In this document: one piece after another, positions 28,144 to 37,398 of the stretch | How positions within the stretch are numbered: the stretch's first letter is position 1 | How the letters are laid out: every line of letters begins with the position of its first letter | Origin: Myxococcales bacterium | Lineage (GTDB): Bacteria > Myxococcota_A > Polyangia > Polyangiales > Houyiibacteriaceae | Direction: 5' to 3' | Assembly (NCBI GenBank): GCA_029861865.1 | Contig: JAOTYL010000001.1 | Span: 62,001-126,000, forward strand | Length of the DNA: 64,000 nucleotides | The notes under the pieces: model-generated | Database searches by the model: none | Told to the model about the DNA's origin: nothing | The model's input: the letters and a program-made list of their open reading frames with translations, nothing else | Made by a program: the position numbers and the translations under genes

Positions 28144-29865
28144 ATGGCAGCCGTCGCCGCAGCTCTGATCCTCGCTGCGTTCGCCCTCGCGTACCGCTTC
28201 TACGCACGATTCCTGGGTGACCGCATCTATGACGATCGCCAGGACTTCGTCACGCCGGCGCACGAGCTCGAAGACGGCATGGACTACGTCCCAACGCAAC
28301 GCGCGGTCTTGTTCGGCCACCACTTCACGTCGATTGCGGGTGCCGCGCCGATCATCGGTCCTTGCGTTGCCGCGTATTGGGGTTGGGGACCGGCGCTCGC
28401 CTGGGTGGTCCTTGGGACGATCTTCATGGGCGCGGCTCACGACTTCGGCGCGTTGGTGGCGAGCGTGCATGAGAAGGGGCGCTCGATCGCCGACATTGCG
28501 GCCAATACGGTGAGCCGACGCACTCGCATCTTGTTCATGTGCTTCGTGTTGGTGTTGATCTGGCTCGTTCTGGCGGTTTTCGCGATGGCGATCGCCGGTC
28601 TCTTCGTCAGCCAGCCCACGAGCGTCATCCCGATCAACGTGCAAATCATCGTCGCGATCGTCATCGGGTGGTTGGTCTACAAACGGAAGGTGAAGCTGCT
28701 CGTCCCGTCCCTCATCGCCCTAGCCGTGCTCTACTTCTTCGTGTGGGTAGGGACGAAAGTGCCCGTGGATTTCGTGGCGATGGGATTCGACGAGCACGGG
28801 GTCACGACGGCCTGGATCTTCTTCCTGTTGGTATATTCCGCGATCGCGAGCTTGCTGCCGGTGTGGCTTCTTCTTCAGCCGCGGGACTACATCAACAGCC
28901 ATCAGCTATTGGTCGGCCTCGGGCTCCTGTTCTTGGGCGTTTTGATCGCGCATCCCAATTTCGATGCCCCGATTTTTCGAACCGCTGAGGAAGGGGCACC
29001 GCCGATCTTTCCGATTCTCTTCGTGACGATCGCCTGCGGCGCGATCAGCGGCTTTCATGGGCTGGTCGCCTCGGGGACGACATCCAAGCAGGTCGATCGT
29101 CTTTCGGACACGCGCATGATCGGATACGGCGGCATGCTCGGCGAAGGCTCGTTGGCGCTGGCCTCGACACTCGCCGCTGTTGCGGGCATCGGGTTGGTGG
29201 GAGCCTGTGCCCTTCCAGGCCAAGGCGTGGTCGAGAACCTGAGCTGGGCGGTCTATTACGACAGCTGGGAGCACGCCGGTGGCAACAAAGCCGCCGCCTT
29301 CGTGCTCGGCGGCGGCGCGTTCCTCGAGGCGGTCGGCTTGTCGGCGGAGCTATCACGAACACTGATGGCAGTGTTGGTCATCGCGTTTGCGGCCACGTCT
29401 TTGGACACAGCCGTGCGCATTCAGCGCTTCATTCTCGCCGAGCTCGGCACCGCTATGCGAATCAAGTCGCTCACGAACCCCTACATCGCGACCTTGGGTG
29501 CAATCGTGCCTGCGATGTACCTCGCCTTGGCGGAGACGCCCGACCCTGCAACAGGTCAGGCGAAGGCAGTCGGCTGGGTCCTGTGGCCGATCTTTGGCGC
29601 AAGCAATCAGCTTCTTGCCGCGCTCACGTTGATGACACTGTCTCTCTACTTCTTCGCCAAGAAGAGAAACGTCTGGCCCTTGGTGATCCCGATGGTGCTC
29701 GTGATGTCGGTCGCAGGCCTGGCGCTCCTGACCAACCTCCAAGACTTCATCGCACAAGGCAACGTGCCGTTGGTCGCCCTCGCATCGCTGATGTTGGTGC
29801 TCTTGCTGTGGATGGTGATCGAAGGAGTTGCCGCAGCCCGAAGAAGCGTGAGTTTGCGCCGCTGA
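28144..29865 (+). CDS. cstA: CstA-family carbon starvation/pyruvate or peptide transporter
   Basis: A 573-residue polytopic membrane protein of at least 15 predicted helices. Family phrases are FARFLGDRIYDD-like near the N-terminus, GHHFTSIAGAAPIIGPCVAAYWGWGP and AAHDFGALVASVHEKGRSI. CstA proteins import pyruvate or peptides, in E. coli during carbon starvation. It is shorter than E. coli CstA (~700) but inside the range of the shorter DUF4161-less group. The start ATG lies in an 84-bp divergent gap with dapA; no clear ribosome site is visible. The 3' end is 3 bp from the convergent amidohydrolase gene. Confidence 0.92.
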   Translation: MAAVAAALILAAFALAYRFYARFLGDRIYDDRQDFVTPAHELEDGMDYVPTQRAVLFGHHFTSIAGAAPIIGPCVAAYWGWGPALAWVVLGTIFMGAAHDFGALVASVHEKGRSIADIAANTVSRRTRILFMCFVLVLIWLVLAVFAMAIAGLFVSQPTSVIPINVQIIVAIVIGWLVYKRKVKLLVPSLIALAVLYFFVWVGTKVPVDFVAMGFDEHGVTTAWIFFLLVYSAIASLLPVWLLLQPRDYINSHQLLVGLGLLFLGVLIAHPNFDAPIFRTAEEGAPPIFPILFVTIACGAISGFHGLVASGTTSKQVDRLSDTRMIGYGGMLGEGSLALASTLAAVAGIGLVGACALPGQGVVENLSWAVYYDSWEHAGGNKAAAFVLGGGAFLEAVGLSAELSRTLMAVLVIAFAATSLDTAVRIQRFILAELGTAMRIKSLTNPYIATLGAIVPAMYLALAETPDPATGQAKAVGWVLWPIFGASNQLLAALTLMTLSLYFFAKKRNVWPLVIPMVLVMSVAGLALLTNLQDFIAQGNVPLVALASLMLVLLLWMVIEGVAAARRSVSLRR

Positions 29866-29868
29866 GCG

Positions 29869-30741
29869 TCAGAGCTCCAAGAGCTCGCCAGCATTCGCGC
29901 CCAGCACACGATCGATTTCTCCCGAGCTGATGGGGAGACGCTCGACCCAACCCTTGATATGGCTGTAGTCGTAAACGTTAGGGTCGTGCTCGGCGTGAAA
30001 TCCGTAGGGTGCATCGGTGCCGTAGAGAGCGCGTTCCGGTCCCACGGCCGCCACCGCCCGCCTTGCGAGCGCTTCATCTAGATAGGGGCTCGACAGGTCG
30101 AGCGAGAGGTTCGGGTAGTCGCGCATCTTTTTCCACGCCCGCTGAAAGTGCGGCATGCCCGCGTGCGCGAAGATCATGCGAAGCTTCGGAAACTTCTCGG
30201 CGACCCATTGCCACTCGCCACGCCTGCCAAAACCGAGATGGATCAAGATCGGCAGACCGAGCTCCTCGCACCGCCTAAAGATCGCCTCGCCTTCTTGGAT
30301 CTCCCAACCATGCCAATGCGGGTGGAGCTTCACGCCGATATAACCCGGCTCCATTCGCCAGCGTTCGAGCTCCTGGAGCTGGTCGGCCGTGACGCGAGGA
30401 TTCAGAAAAATCCAGCCGACGAACAGCTTCGGGTGCGCACGCAGCACGACGGCCACCTGAGAGTTGTCGGGCTCGCTGTAGATCTCGTAGATCTTGCCTT
30501 GCAGCTTGAGATTGCCGTCTTTCATGAACGCACGCTGCAGCACGTTTGCCAAGCTATGGGCCGGAGAGCACATAAGTGCGCGAACGAACCCGAGAAGCCC
30601 GGCGGGCGTTTCGGGCAGCGGGTCATTCATGGTCGGGATCAGCGCGACCTTGTCGACACCGTGCGACATCATTTGTGCCCGCATCGGTTCGACCTCGAAC
30701 ATGCGCGGCTCGAAGTGCGCGTGGATGTCCAGTACGGGCAT
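29869..30741 (-). CDS. Amidohydrolase-family metallohydrolase
   Basis: A 290-residue amidohydrolase-2 type TIM-barrel protein. Metal ligands can be traced: HxH in [10 protein letters not shown], later His in [10 protein letters not shown] and [10 protein letters not shown], and the catalytic Asp in [16 protein letters not shown]. Family members decarboxylate or hydrolyse aromatic and lactone substrates. The ATG at 30741 gives the expected N-terminus; the open frame upstream adds 26 low-similarity residues. It starts in a divergent region with the 30864 operon, so the two may share regulation. Confidence 0.88.
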   Translation of the reverse strand: MPVLDIHAHFEPRMFEVEPMRAQMMSHGVDKVALIPTMNDPLPETPAGLLGFVRALMCSPAHSLANVLQRAFMKDGNLKLQGKIYEIYSEPDNSQVAVVLRAHPKLFVGWIFLNPRVTADQLQELERWRMEPGYIGVKLHPHWHGWEIQEGEAIFRRCEELGLPILIHLGFGRRGEWQWVAEKFPKLRMIFAHAGMPHFQRAWKKMRDYPNLSLDLSSPYLDEALARRAVAAVGPERALYGTDAPYGFHAEHDPNVYDYSHIKGWVERLPISSGEIDRVLGANAGELLEL

Positions 30742-30863
30742 AGTGTGGGCGAGTCTGTCACAGATTGCCCAGCGGCGTACAGGGCCTACGGCGTGTAAGC
30801 TGATTCGAGACTCGTCCAAAGCCTGGCCTTGGCAAATCGAGGGTGCGTCTCTAGACTAGGCCG

Positions 30864-31631
30864 ATGGCGGGGCGCGCACAGAGCCTGGTTCGCCGCGCCG
30901 CGCGCGGGACGACTTGGGCACAGTTCGTCGATTACATGTCCCCGGCCCTCTACGAGGTGATGCCGCTTCGGTCCATCTTCGCACAGGGCAAGGAGTTCAT
31001 CGCTAACAGTCTCGATTCAGCGCGGTCGGCGCAAGCGCGAAAACAAGTCGAGGACTGGCTCTCAGATCAGGAGGGCGTCATTCAGCTCGGGGCGGGCTCC
31101 AAGGGCGACGGCGAGCAGTGCCTGGCAGAGCTCGAGGAGGACGCGCGACGTAGTGTCGGCCAGCGAATCCTCGAGCTCTATTTCGGCCAGATTTTCGCGA
31201 GCAACCGCGCGATCCTCGATCTTCGCGCCGAGTCCTTCGCGGCCGCGGAGGGGGGCGTCCTGTGGCGGCCGCGGTCGATCTATCTCGAGTGGCAGCCCGA
31301 GTTTCTGGGCGGACTGCGGGATCTCTACGCGGGGTTCTACCTCGGTGACGACCCAAGATTCGAACGCGGTTTGGCGGCGCTGAGTCTCGAAGAGGCAGGC
31401 GATCTGCTCGTGAGTCATCTCGGCGACGGCGACCAGCGCAGCGTTCGATTCGAGATGACCGTGTTTCAGTCGAGCTTCCATGAAATGTTTCTGCGGTGCC
31501 GAGATCGGGGCATCTCTTTGCACCGGAACTTCGTCGCGCTAGGTACTTACTTAGTGTGCCTCTACGACGTACTCGAGACACTCGATCTGGAGCTCGACGT
31601 CCGAGACGCGTTCGAGCGGATTCACGCATGA
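30864..31631 (+). CDS. Unrecognised helical protein, first gene of ArsA-pair operon
   Basis: A 255-residue protein I cannot assign to a family. It is soluble, mostly alpha-helical by composition, and begins basic (GRAQSLVRRAARGTTWAQFVDYM). There are no membrane segments, no cysteine clusters and no nucleotide-binding motifs. A conserved-looking segment is LWRPRSIYLEWQPEFLGGLRDLYAGFYLGDDPRFERGL-like (residues ~133-170, given here in parts). The C-terminal half has FQSSFHEMFLRCRDRGISLHRNF. The downstream gene begins 58 bp later on the same strand. By context it may work with the isoprenoid-synthase-like protein and the two ArsA-type ATPases. Confidence 0.7.
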   Translation: MAGRAQSLVRRAARGTTWAQFVDYMSPALYEVMPLRSIFAQGKEFIANSLDSARSAQARKQVEDWLSDQEGVIQLGAGSKGDGEQCLAELEEDARRSVGQRILELYFGQIFASNRAILDLRAESFAAAEGGVLWRPRSIYLEWQPEFLGGLRDLYAGFYLGDDPRFERGLAALSLEEAGDLLVSHLGDGDQRSVRFEMTVFQSSFHEMFLRCRDRGISLHRNFVALGTYLVCLYDVLETLDLELDVRDAFERIHA

Positions 31632-31689
31632 GCGGGCCGGAACAGACCCTCGGCAATGGCTCTGGACCCTGTTAGGCTGGCATCTGCCC

Positions 31690-32757
31690 ATGTGCAATTC
31701 CGCAAACCCACAGCAAACCACGGTAGTCGTCGAAGCTCTGGCGCTTTCGAGAGCGCAGCGAGTGCAGAAACTTCGGGCGCTCATGGGGCATGCAGACCCT
31801 GCCGTGAAGCAGCTGACGATGGGCATCCGAGACATCACTTCGCGTCACTACGACCTCTTCGTGATGCCTCTGATTCGCCGGCACTGGCCGGGCATGCTCA
31901 GCGATCCATTCGCCGTCAAGATGCGCCTGGCCGCGTGTGATCTCTACGCGTCTGCGCCCTATACGGTCCTCTTTTGCGCGCCGCACAGGCCGTTTTCCGT
32001 TGCTTTGATCACGCATCTTGGAAACCGCTTCGCCCTTCCCGACGTCGTGCTGGGGTTCGCGTCGCGTCTAGCTTTGAACGTACTCGGGCGCGTTGCGCTG
32101 GCAGATCAACACCGGCGGATCATTCTCATTGCAGCCTTCATCGCCATGATCGATCACGCGTTCGACCACTGCATGGATGACTCACCCGAAGAGCGCGGTC
32201 GCAAGCTCCATGCACTGCTCGATGGCGACTGGGAGCCCGATACTCCCCAACTCGAGCTCACGCGCGCCCTTCAAGTAGAGATGGAACGCGATTTGGGGCC
32301 GCTCGAGCGGGAGCATTTCGATCAAGCGGTCCGCAAGCTCAAAGACTGGGTCGACTCCGAAGTGGCAGGGATGACCGGCGTGGCTGATCCCACCGGGGTA
32401 GGCCATCGGCTCGCGGGAATCGAAGGCACCATCGATGGGCTCCTTTTTCCTGTCCACCGCTATGCCGGTGAAAGGGCGCGGCCCTGGATGTACGAGGTGT
32501 CCCTGTTCGTGCAGATGCTCGACGACTATATCGACGTCGAAACCGATACCAATGACGGGCGGTTGACGCCTGTGATCTCAGGCGAGTGGACTTTCGAAGA
32601 CATCGCCCGCACGTGGCGCAACACGGTCGCCGGCATCGAAGAGCTAGCGCGGGCGGGCGGGCATGCCGCGCCCCATTACGTGCGCTTCATCCGCGAAGCC
32701 TATGTGCTCATGCTTTGCGAGGTGCTGGAGGGGATGGCGGCGGGCCTTGCCGACTAA
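31690..32757 (+). CDS. Class I isoprenoid-synthase-like protein, function unknown
   Basis: A 355-residue all-helical protein. Two Asp-rich motifs are spaced as in trans-isoprenyl/squalene-phytoene synthases: MIDHAFDHCMDD (D155, D159, D163, D164) and FVQMLDDYIDVETDTNDGR (D278, D279, D282, D286), followed by LTPV, which recalls the Q...D..ED...GR.YLP motif of phytoene synthases. Such motifs bind Mg2+-diphosphate. The similarity is motif-level and the N-terminal ~110 residues are not family-like. It overlaps the following ArsA gene by 11 bases if that gene starts at TTG 32747. Alternative: a non-catalytic relative. Confidence 0.6.
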   Translation: MCNSANPQQTTVVVEALALSRAQRVQKLRALMGHADPAVKQLTMGIRDITSRHYDLFVMPLIRRHWPGMLSDPFAVKMRLAACDLYASAPYTVLFCAPHRPFSVALITHLGNRFALPDVVLGFASRLALNVLGRVALADQHRRIILIAAFIAMIDHAFDHCMDDSPEERGRKLHALLDGDWEPDTPQLELTRALQVEMERDLGPLEREHFDQAVRKLKDWVDSEVAGMTGVADPTGVGHRLAGIEGTIDGLLFPVHRYAGERARPWMYEVSLFVQMLDDYIDVETDTNDGRLTPVISGEWTFEDIARTWRNTVAGIEELARAGGHAAPHYVRFIREAYVLMLCEVLEGMAAGLAD

Positions 32758-33670
32758 TGAAGGAACCTCGGGGGCACATGTCCAACTCGCTCCCGCAGTA
32801 TTCGTCACGGGCAAGGGTGGGGTTGGCAAGACGACCGTCGCCGCGGGACTTGCTTTGGCTGCAGCGGAAGCCGATGGCGAGTCCGTGTATGTGGAGTTTG
32901 GGGACGCCGCAGGCGGACGCCGCGTGCTTCGGAATCGGCCGAGCGGCCTCGAGCACATCACACTCGATCCGAGTCGGGCGGTGGTGAAGGCTGCGACACC
33001 AGTGTTCGGGTCAGCGAGGCTTGCCAAGTTGGCCCTCGACAACTTCGCGATGCGGCCGCTGATCCGCGCTGCACCCGCAATTCGGGAGCTTGGCGTCCTC
33101 GAGCTCGCACGACAGGTCGTCGCAGAACATCCCGGCAAGCGGGTCGTTTTCGACATGCCCGCCACAGGACATAGCGTGGCTTGGCTCAAAGTCGCGCGGC
33201 AGGGGCGGGAGCTGACGGGCAAAGGGCCCGTCCACGATGTTTGCGCGAGGATCGAGGACGAGCTGGTGTCACCGGGCCGCGCTTCCGTCGTCGTCGTGAC
33301 ACTTCCCGAGCGCCTTGTGCTCTTCGAGACTTTGGCGCTGTGCGATACGGTCGAAAAGGAAGTGGGCCTCTTGGTCGATCGACTCGTGGTAAACCGCGTT
33401 CCTCAGGCGCCGTCGGCCGCTGCCCTCGCCGACGCGGCCGCTCTCTCCAAGACACCTGACCGCGTCGGTGAGGCGGCCGCGAAGCTCGCTGAGCTACTCT
33501 CGGTACGAACCACAGTTCGGGAACAGGTCATCAACGCGCTCAATGAGACCGTGCACCGCCACGGCGAGGGCAAGGGCGTCGAAAAGGGGCTCACGCTGCT
33601 GCCGATGGCGGCCAAAGACCCCACAGCCGCGACGGTCGCCGACTGGTTGCGTGCCGCGGGAGCCGCATGA
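32747..33670 (+). CDS. ArsA/Get3-type ATPase, subunit 1 (BagA-like)
   Basis: A 307-residue deviant-Walker-A ATPase. The P-loop VFVTGKGGVGKTT (residues ~18-30) contains the signature lysine K23 used in trans in ArsA/Get3/MinD dimers. Switch II reads FDMPATGHSVAWLKV, followed by ELTGKGPVHDV, which resembles M. tuberculosis Rv3679. No arsenite-binding cysteines are seen, so arsenic export is unlikely. Start is uncertain: TTG at 32747 (inside the previous gene's end) is the best in-frame choice, since no ATG or GTG lies between it and the P-loop. It overlaps the next gene by four bases (ATGA). Confidence 0.85.
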   Translation: MPTNEGTSGAHVQLAPAVFVTGKGGVGKTTVAAGLALAAAEADGESVYVEFGDAAGGRRVLRNRPSGLEHITLDPSRAVVKAATPVFGSARLAKLALDNFAMRPLIRAAPAIRELGVLELARQVVAEHPGKRVVFDMPATGHSVAWLKVARQGRELTGKGPVHDVCARIEDELVSPGRASVVVVTLPERLVLFETLALCDTVEKEVGLLVDRLVVNRVPQAPSAAALADAAALSKTPDRVGEAAAKLAELLSVRTTVREQVINALNETVHRHGEGKGVEKGLTLLPMAAKDPTAATVADWLRAAGAA

Positions 33671-34734
33671 GCCGCCCAAGAGTCATTGTGTGCTCTGGAG
33701 GAGGCGGCGTTGGCAAGACAACGACTTCCGCTGCGCTTGCGCTCGCCCTGGCGAAGAGCGGATCCCGTGCGCTAATCGTGAGTATTGATCCGGCCCGCCG
33801 CCTGGCAGACGCTATGGGCGTCGAGCTCGGGACGAAGGCCCGTGAGATTTCGCTCGATGCCGGGCGAGGACAGCTCTTTGCGCTCATGCCCGATCCACAT
33901 AACGCGTTGCGGACGTTCATCGAGATTCTCTTCGAAGAGGAGCCCGGGTCGATCGAAAGGCTTCTGAAGAACCGATTGTATCTCGCCCTCGAAGCCGCGG
34001 TTCCCGGCATCCATGAAATAGTCGCGATGAGTCTCACGTGGCGAGCGGTTGTCGATTATGACATCGACGTGGTCGTCATCGATACTGCGCCGTCTCGAAA
34101 TGCCGTCGATTTCATCGGCTATCCAAAGCGTTTGGCGAAGCTTCTGGGTGGTCGCGCGGTCGGGTGGATGGCGGCGATCGGGAAACGTACGAACATTGCG
34201 TCACAGGACGACAGGATGGGGCGGGTCGAGGGACTGTTGGTGCGAGCACTCGGCCCGGTGGCGCGAGACGTGGCCGGTCTGTTCTCCGAAATGGCCCGTG
34301 TTCGCGAGCGCTTCATCATGCTCAACGAGCACACGAGCGAGCTACTGCTGCACCCGGATACACGTTACTTTCTCGTCGCCTCGCTCACCGCAGCGGCGAG
34401 AGATGACGTCGATTACCTGTTCCGAAAGCTGAGCGCGCTCGAGCTCGCGCCGCGGGCTCTCATCATCAATTCGGCGTTCGTCCCGAAGCGTGACTGGATC
34501 GAGGCCCTCGAGAGCTCCGACGAAACAACGACCGCGATCCGTGAAGTGCTCGCCGCGCTCGATGAAGAAGAATTGACCCGCCAGCGGGCTGCAGAGCGCA
34601 CCACTGGGGCTTTCTCGAGACGATATCCAAACGTGCCGCAAGTGCGCCTGCCATTCATCGAGGTGGTGGAGCCTCGAAGCATCGTGCACGCTCTCGCAGA
34701 CCACTTCGACATTCCGGCGCTGCTCGCTCAGTAG
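33667..34734 (+). CDS. ArsA/Get3-type ATPase, subunit 2 (BagB-like), signature Lys missing
   Basis: A 355-residue paralogue of the preceding gene. P-loop VIVCSGGGGVGKTTT keeps K17 but has Gly (G12) where the signature lysine should be. The second motif is VVVIDTAPSRNAVDFIGYPKRL, very like the DTPPSRNALDF segment of M. tuberculosis Rv3680. An N-terminal SIDPARRLADAMGVELG segment is also shared with that family. The two gene products probably form a heterodimer. The ATG overlaps the upstream TGA (33667-33670). Its 3' end is 13 bp from the convergent oleD stop. Confidence 0.87.
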   Translation: MSRPRVIVCSGGGGVGKTTTSAALALALAKSGSRALIVSIDPARRLADAMGVELGTKAREISLDAGRGQLFALMPDPHNALRTFIEILFEEEPGSIERLLKNRLYLALEAAVPGIHEIVAMSLTWRAVVDYDIDVVVIDTAPSRNAVDFIGYPKRLAKLLGGRAVGWMAAIGKRTNIASQDDRMGRVEGLLVRALGPVARDVAGLFSEMARVRERFIMLNEHTSELLLHPDTRYFLVASLTAAARDDVDYLFRKLSALELAPRALIINSAFVPKRDWIEALESSDETTTAIREVLAALDEEELTRQRAAERTTGAFSRRYPNVPQVRLPFIEVVEPRSIVHALADHFDIPALLAQ

Positions 34735-34747
34735 CGAGGCCGCGAGC

Positions 34748-35740
34748 TCATTTCATGGTCCGCTCGGCCCACGCCTTGAGACGCTTCATGCCTTCGGCGT
34801 AACTGACATTCGGCTGGTAGCCGAGGTCGCGTCGCGCCGCCGAGATGTCGTACCAGTGCGCGGTCGAGAGTTGGCTCACGAGATATCGTGTGATGGGTGG
34901 CTCGGAATAGAGCCGCAAGAGCTTCCAGAGGCTTTCCACTGTTGCCGCTGCGCTACGCGCAAAGGTCGCGGAAACGGAGCGGGTCACCGGCGGGAGCCCG
35001 ACGGCATCCAGCATGTCGTTGATGAACTGAGGGCCGGGCAGCGGCTCGTCTTGCGTGATGAAGTATGCCCTGCCGGCGACCGGAGAGCCTGGCGATAGAC
35101 GGTCGTAGGCCAGGAGGTGAGCCGAGACCGCGTTGTCGATGTAGGTAGTATCCAACGGTTGTGGCTGCCCAACCATCCTGAGCCTTCCAGACTTCGCGCG
35201 CGCAACGAGGCGAGGAAGCACGGATGTGTCGCCCGGGCCCCAAACCAGGTGCGGTCGAATCGCGACCGTTGACAGTGCTTCGTCGTTCGTCGCCAAAATC
35301 TCGCGTTCGGCCATTGCCTTAGTCGCCGGATAGTGCGCTTCAAATCGTTCGGGGTAGGGCGCGGACTCGTTGACGCCATCGACCGAGTCGCCGCCGTGCA
35401 CGACGCTCGGGGTGCTGGTGTAGACGAGCTTGCGGACTTCGTGCGTGCGACACGCCCAAATCACGTGACGAGTCCCTTGCACGTTCGTTTGAAAGAAGTC
35501 CTCGTATCTGCCCCAAAGGTCGAAGCGAGCCGCGACGTGGAAAACGCCGTCGCATCCTGCCACCGCCGTCGCGACCGCATTCCCGTCCGCCAAGTCACCG
35601 CGATGGAGCTCGACGCCCAAGTCGCGAAGATCCGGGTAGTCGCCTCGACAGAAGACGCGAACCCGCTCGCCGCGCTCGACGAGCGCTCGTACGATCCCGC
35701 GACCGACGAAGCCGCCGCCTCCGGTTACGAGTAGCGTCAT
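34748..35740 (-). CDS. oleD: OleD, NAD(P)H-dependent 2-alkyl-3-ketoacid reductase
   Basis: A 330-residue short-chain (extended) dehydrogenase with the N-terminal nucleotide-binding motif LLVTGGGGFVGRGIVRAL and the catalytic YPATKAMAE (YxxxK). It is of the 3-beta-hydroxysteroid dehydrogenase/epimerase type seen in OleD, which reduces the OleA 2-alkyl-3-ketoacid product to the 2-alkyl-3-hydroxyacid. The ATG at 35740 overlaps the oleC stop (ATGA, 35737-35740). It is last in the oleA-B-C-D operon and convergent with the ArsA-type operon. Identification rests on family plus complete gene order. Confidence 0.92.
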   Translation of the reverse strand: MTLLVTGGGGFVGRGIVRALVERGERVRVFCRGDYPDLRDLGVELHRGDLADGNAVATAVAGCDGVFHVAARFDLWGRYEDFFQTNVQGTRHVIWACRTHEVRKLVYTSTPSVVHGGDSVDGVNESAPYPERFEAHYPATKAMAEREILATNDEALSTVAIRPHLVWGPGDTSVLPRLVARAKSGRLRMVGQPQPLDTTYIDNAVSAHLLAYDRLSPGSPVAGRAYFITQDEPLPGPQFINDMLDAVGLPPVTRSVSATFARSAAATVESLWKLLRLYSEPPITRYLVSQLSTAHWYDISAARRDLGYQPNVSYAEGMKRLKAWAERTMK

Positions 35741-37398
35741 CGGCCAGCTTTCGATTCGACCCAGTGCATCAGCTTCTCGCGACCGATCTTCGCATTGTGC
35801 CGGATGTCTACGGGGAACCCGGGATGCTGCACGAACGTGTCGATCCGGGTGAGCTTCGGATGGGTGCGTGCGATTTCGCGCAGCTCGCGTTCGATCTTTC
35901 CCCAGTCGCCCGAACCTGGCTCGAGCTCGACGCACAGAGTGGGCCGACGCACGCCTCCGATCGACGGTGCGACCAATGCCGATCGATAGACGGCAGGGTG
36001 CGTGTCAAATACCTTTTCACACGGTACGGTGAACATCGTTTCGTCCTCGAGCGTCACCCTGTGGCTCTTTCTGCCACAGAACCAAAGCCGGCCCGACGCG
36101 TCGCGCCAACCGAGGTCTCCCATGCGGTGCCAAATGGTATCGCCATCGCGTATCTTGGCGAGCGCCGTGCTGCGCTCGTCGCCGAGATATTCCTCGGTGA
36201 CCATCGGTCCACGCACGGCAATCTCGCCCACCTCGCCGTCGAGAAGCTCCAGGCCATCGGAAAAGCTCGCGATCGGTTCATCAGTGATCTGAATGACCTT
36301 GATTTCGATGTCGGGGACTGGCGCGCCAACGCAGACGCCCGCGCCCTGCTCCGTGTCATGCCACGTGCTCCCCAAGATATCCCGGCCTGCTAGACACGCG
36401 ACCGGCAACGATTCGGTCGCCCCGTAGGGCGGGAACACGTCACCCTCTGCCGGCAGCATTTGATGCCAGCGAGCGAGCGTTTGACCTGGCATTGGAGCGC
36501 CCGCCGCGATGACCCGCCGAAGCGTGGGCAACTTCGTTCGGTGTTGCTCGCCAAACCGACCGACCGTATTGAGAAGAGCCGGCGAGCCGAACATCGTCGT
36601 GATACCGAAACGCTCGATCGGCTCGATCACGTTCCTCGGGTCCACGTCTGCGGGCCGCGTCGGATCCATGTCGGGAAGCACCGTCGTCATACCAAGCGCA
36701 GGATCAAACAGGGCAAACATCGGAAAGGTCGGCAGATCGATCTCCCCGGGCTCGATCGAGAAGAGCTTTCGAATCGCTTCTACCTGCGCGAGGAAGTTGC
36801 GGTGACGGTAGACGACCCCTTTCGGCGGTCCGGTGCTTCCAGAGGTGAAGAGCACGGCGGCCACTTCGTTTCCGCGCGTCGGCATTGGTCGATGACCTTC
36901 GGCGACCCGCTTCGCGCCAATCCTTTCGACCTGCTGGAGCGTGTGTTTGGCGAGCCCCCAACCTCCAACATTCACCGTGTGTCGAATCGTCGACCGGCCC
37001 CAGCCGAGGGTAAGACGTGCGGCGTGGGCCACCGGGATCCCTATGAAGGCGCTTGGCTTCGCGCGGGCGATACACCGACCGAGGCCCCGAATCCCGAGAC
37101 CGGGATCGATCATCACTGGCACCACTCCTGCCTTGAACATCCCAAACGTCAGTGCGAAGAGCTCAGCGCTCGGTCGCACCATGAGTGCCGCGCGGTGGCC
37201 GCGCTCGATGCCCACCGCGTGCAGGCCCGCGGCAATTTGATCGCTGCGTCGATCGAGCTCTTGATACGAAATGCACGTGTACACGAGCTGTCCATCCGCG
37301 TTGCGCCGTTTGGTAGGCACGTACATGGCGGTCACGTTCGGCTGCGACGTGGCCATTGTCGGGAGTACGTCTGCAACGGTTTCGGTCGCAGTGGTCAT
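35737..37398 (-). CDS. oleC: OleC, beta-lactone synthetase (acyl/AMP-ligase family)
   Basis: A 553-residue adenylate-forming enzyme. The AMP-binding loop is LFTSGSTGPPKGVVYRHRNF (residues ~183-202). Other landmarks are PPYGATESLPVACLAG, the LWFCGRKSHRVTLEDETMFT hinge region, and a C-terminal catalytic lysine region NAKIGREKLMHW. OleC converts the 2-alkyl-3-hydroxyacid to a cis-beta-lactone using ATP. It overlaps oleB (ATGA, 37395-37398) and oleD. The gene is full length. Confidence 0.93.
   Translation of the reverse strand: MTTATETVADVLPTMATSQPNVTAMYVPTKRRNADGQLVYTCISYQELDRRSDQIAAGLHAVGIERGHRAALMVRPSAELFALTFGMFKAGVVPVMIDPGLGIRGLGRCIARAKPSAFIGIPVAHAARLTLGWGRSTIRHTVNVGGWGLAKHTLQQVERIGAKRVAEGHRPMPTRGNEVAAVLFTSGSTGPPKGVVYRHRNFLAQVEAIRKLFSIEPGEIDLPTFPMFALFDPALGMTTVLPDMDPTRPADVDPRNVIEPIERFGITTMFGSPALLNTVGRFGEQHRTKLPTLRRVIAAGAPMPGQTLARWHQMLPAEGDVFPPYGATESLPVACLAGRDILGSTWHDTEQGAGVCVGAPVPDIEIKVIQITDEPIASFSDGLELLDGEVGEIAVRGPMVTEEYLGDERSTALAKIRDGDTIWHRMGDLGWRDASGRLWFCGRKSHRVTLEDETMFTVPCEKVFDTHPAVYRSALVAPSIGGVRRPTLCVELEPGSGDWGKIERELREIARTHPKLTRIDTFVQHPGFPVDIRHNAKIGREKLMHWVESKAGR

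Noticed and set aside
33667-34734. Arsenite efflux ATPase ArsA
   Set aside because: No arsenite-binding cysteines, no arsB/acr3 or arsR nearby, and motifs fit the Rv3680-like group better.
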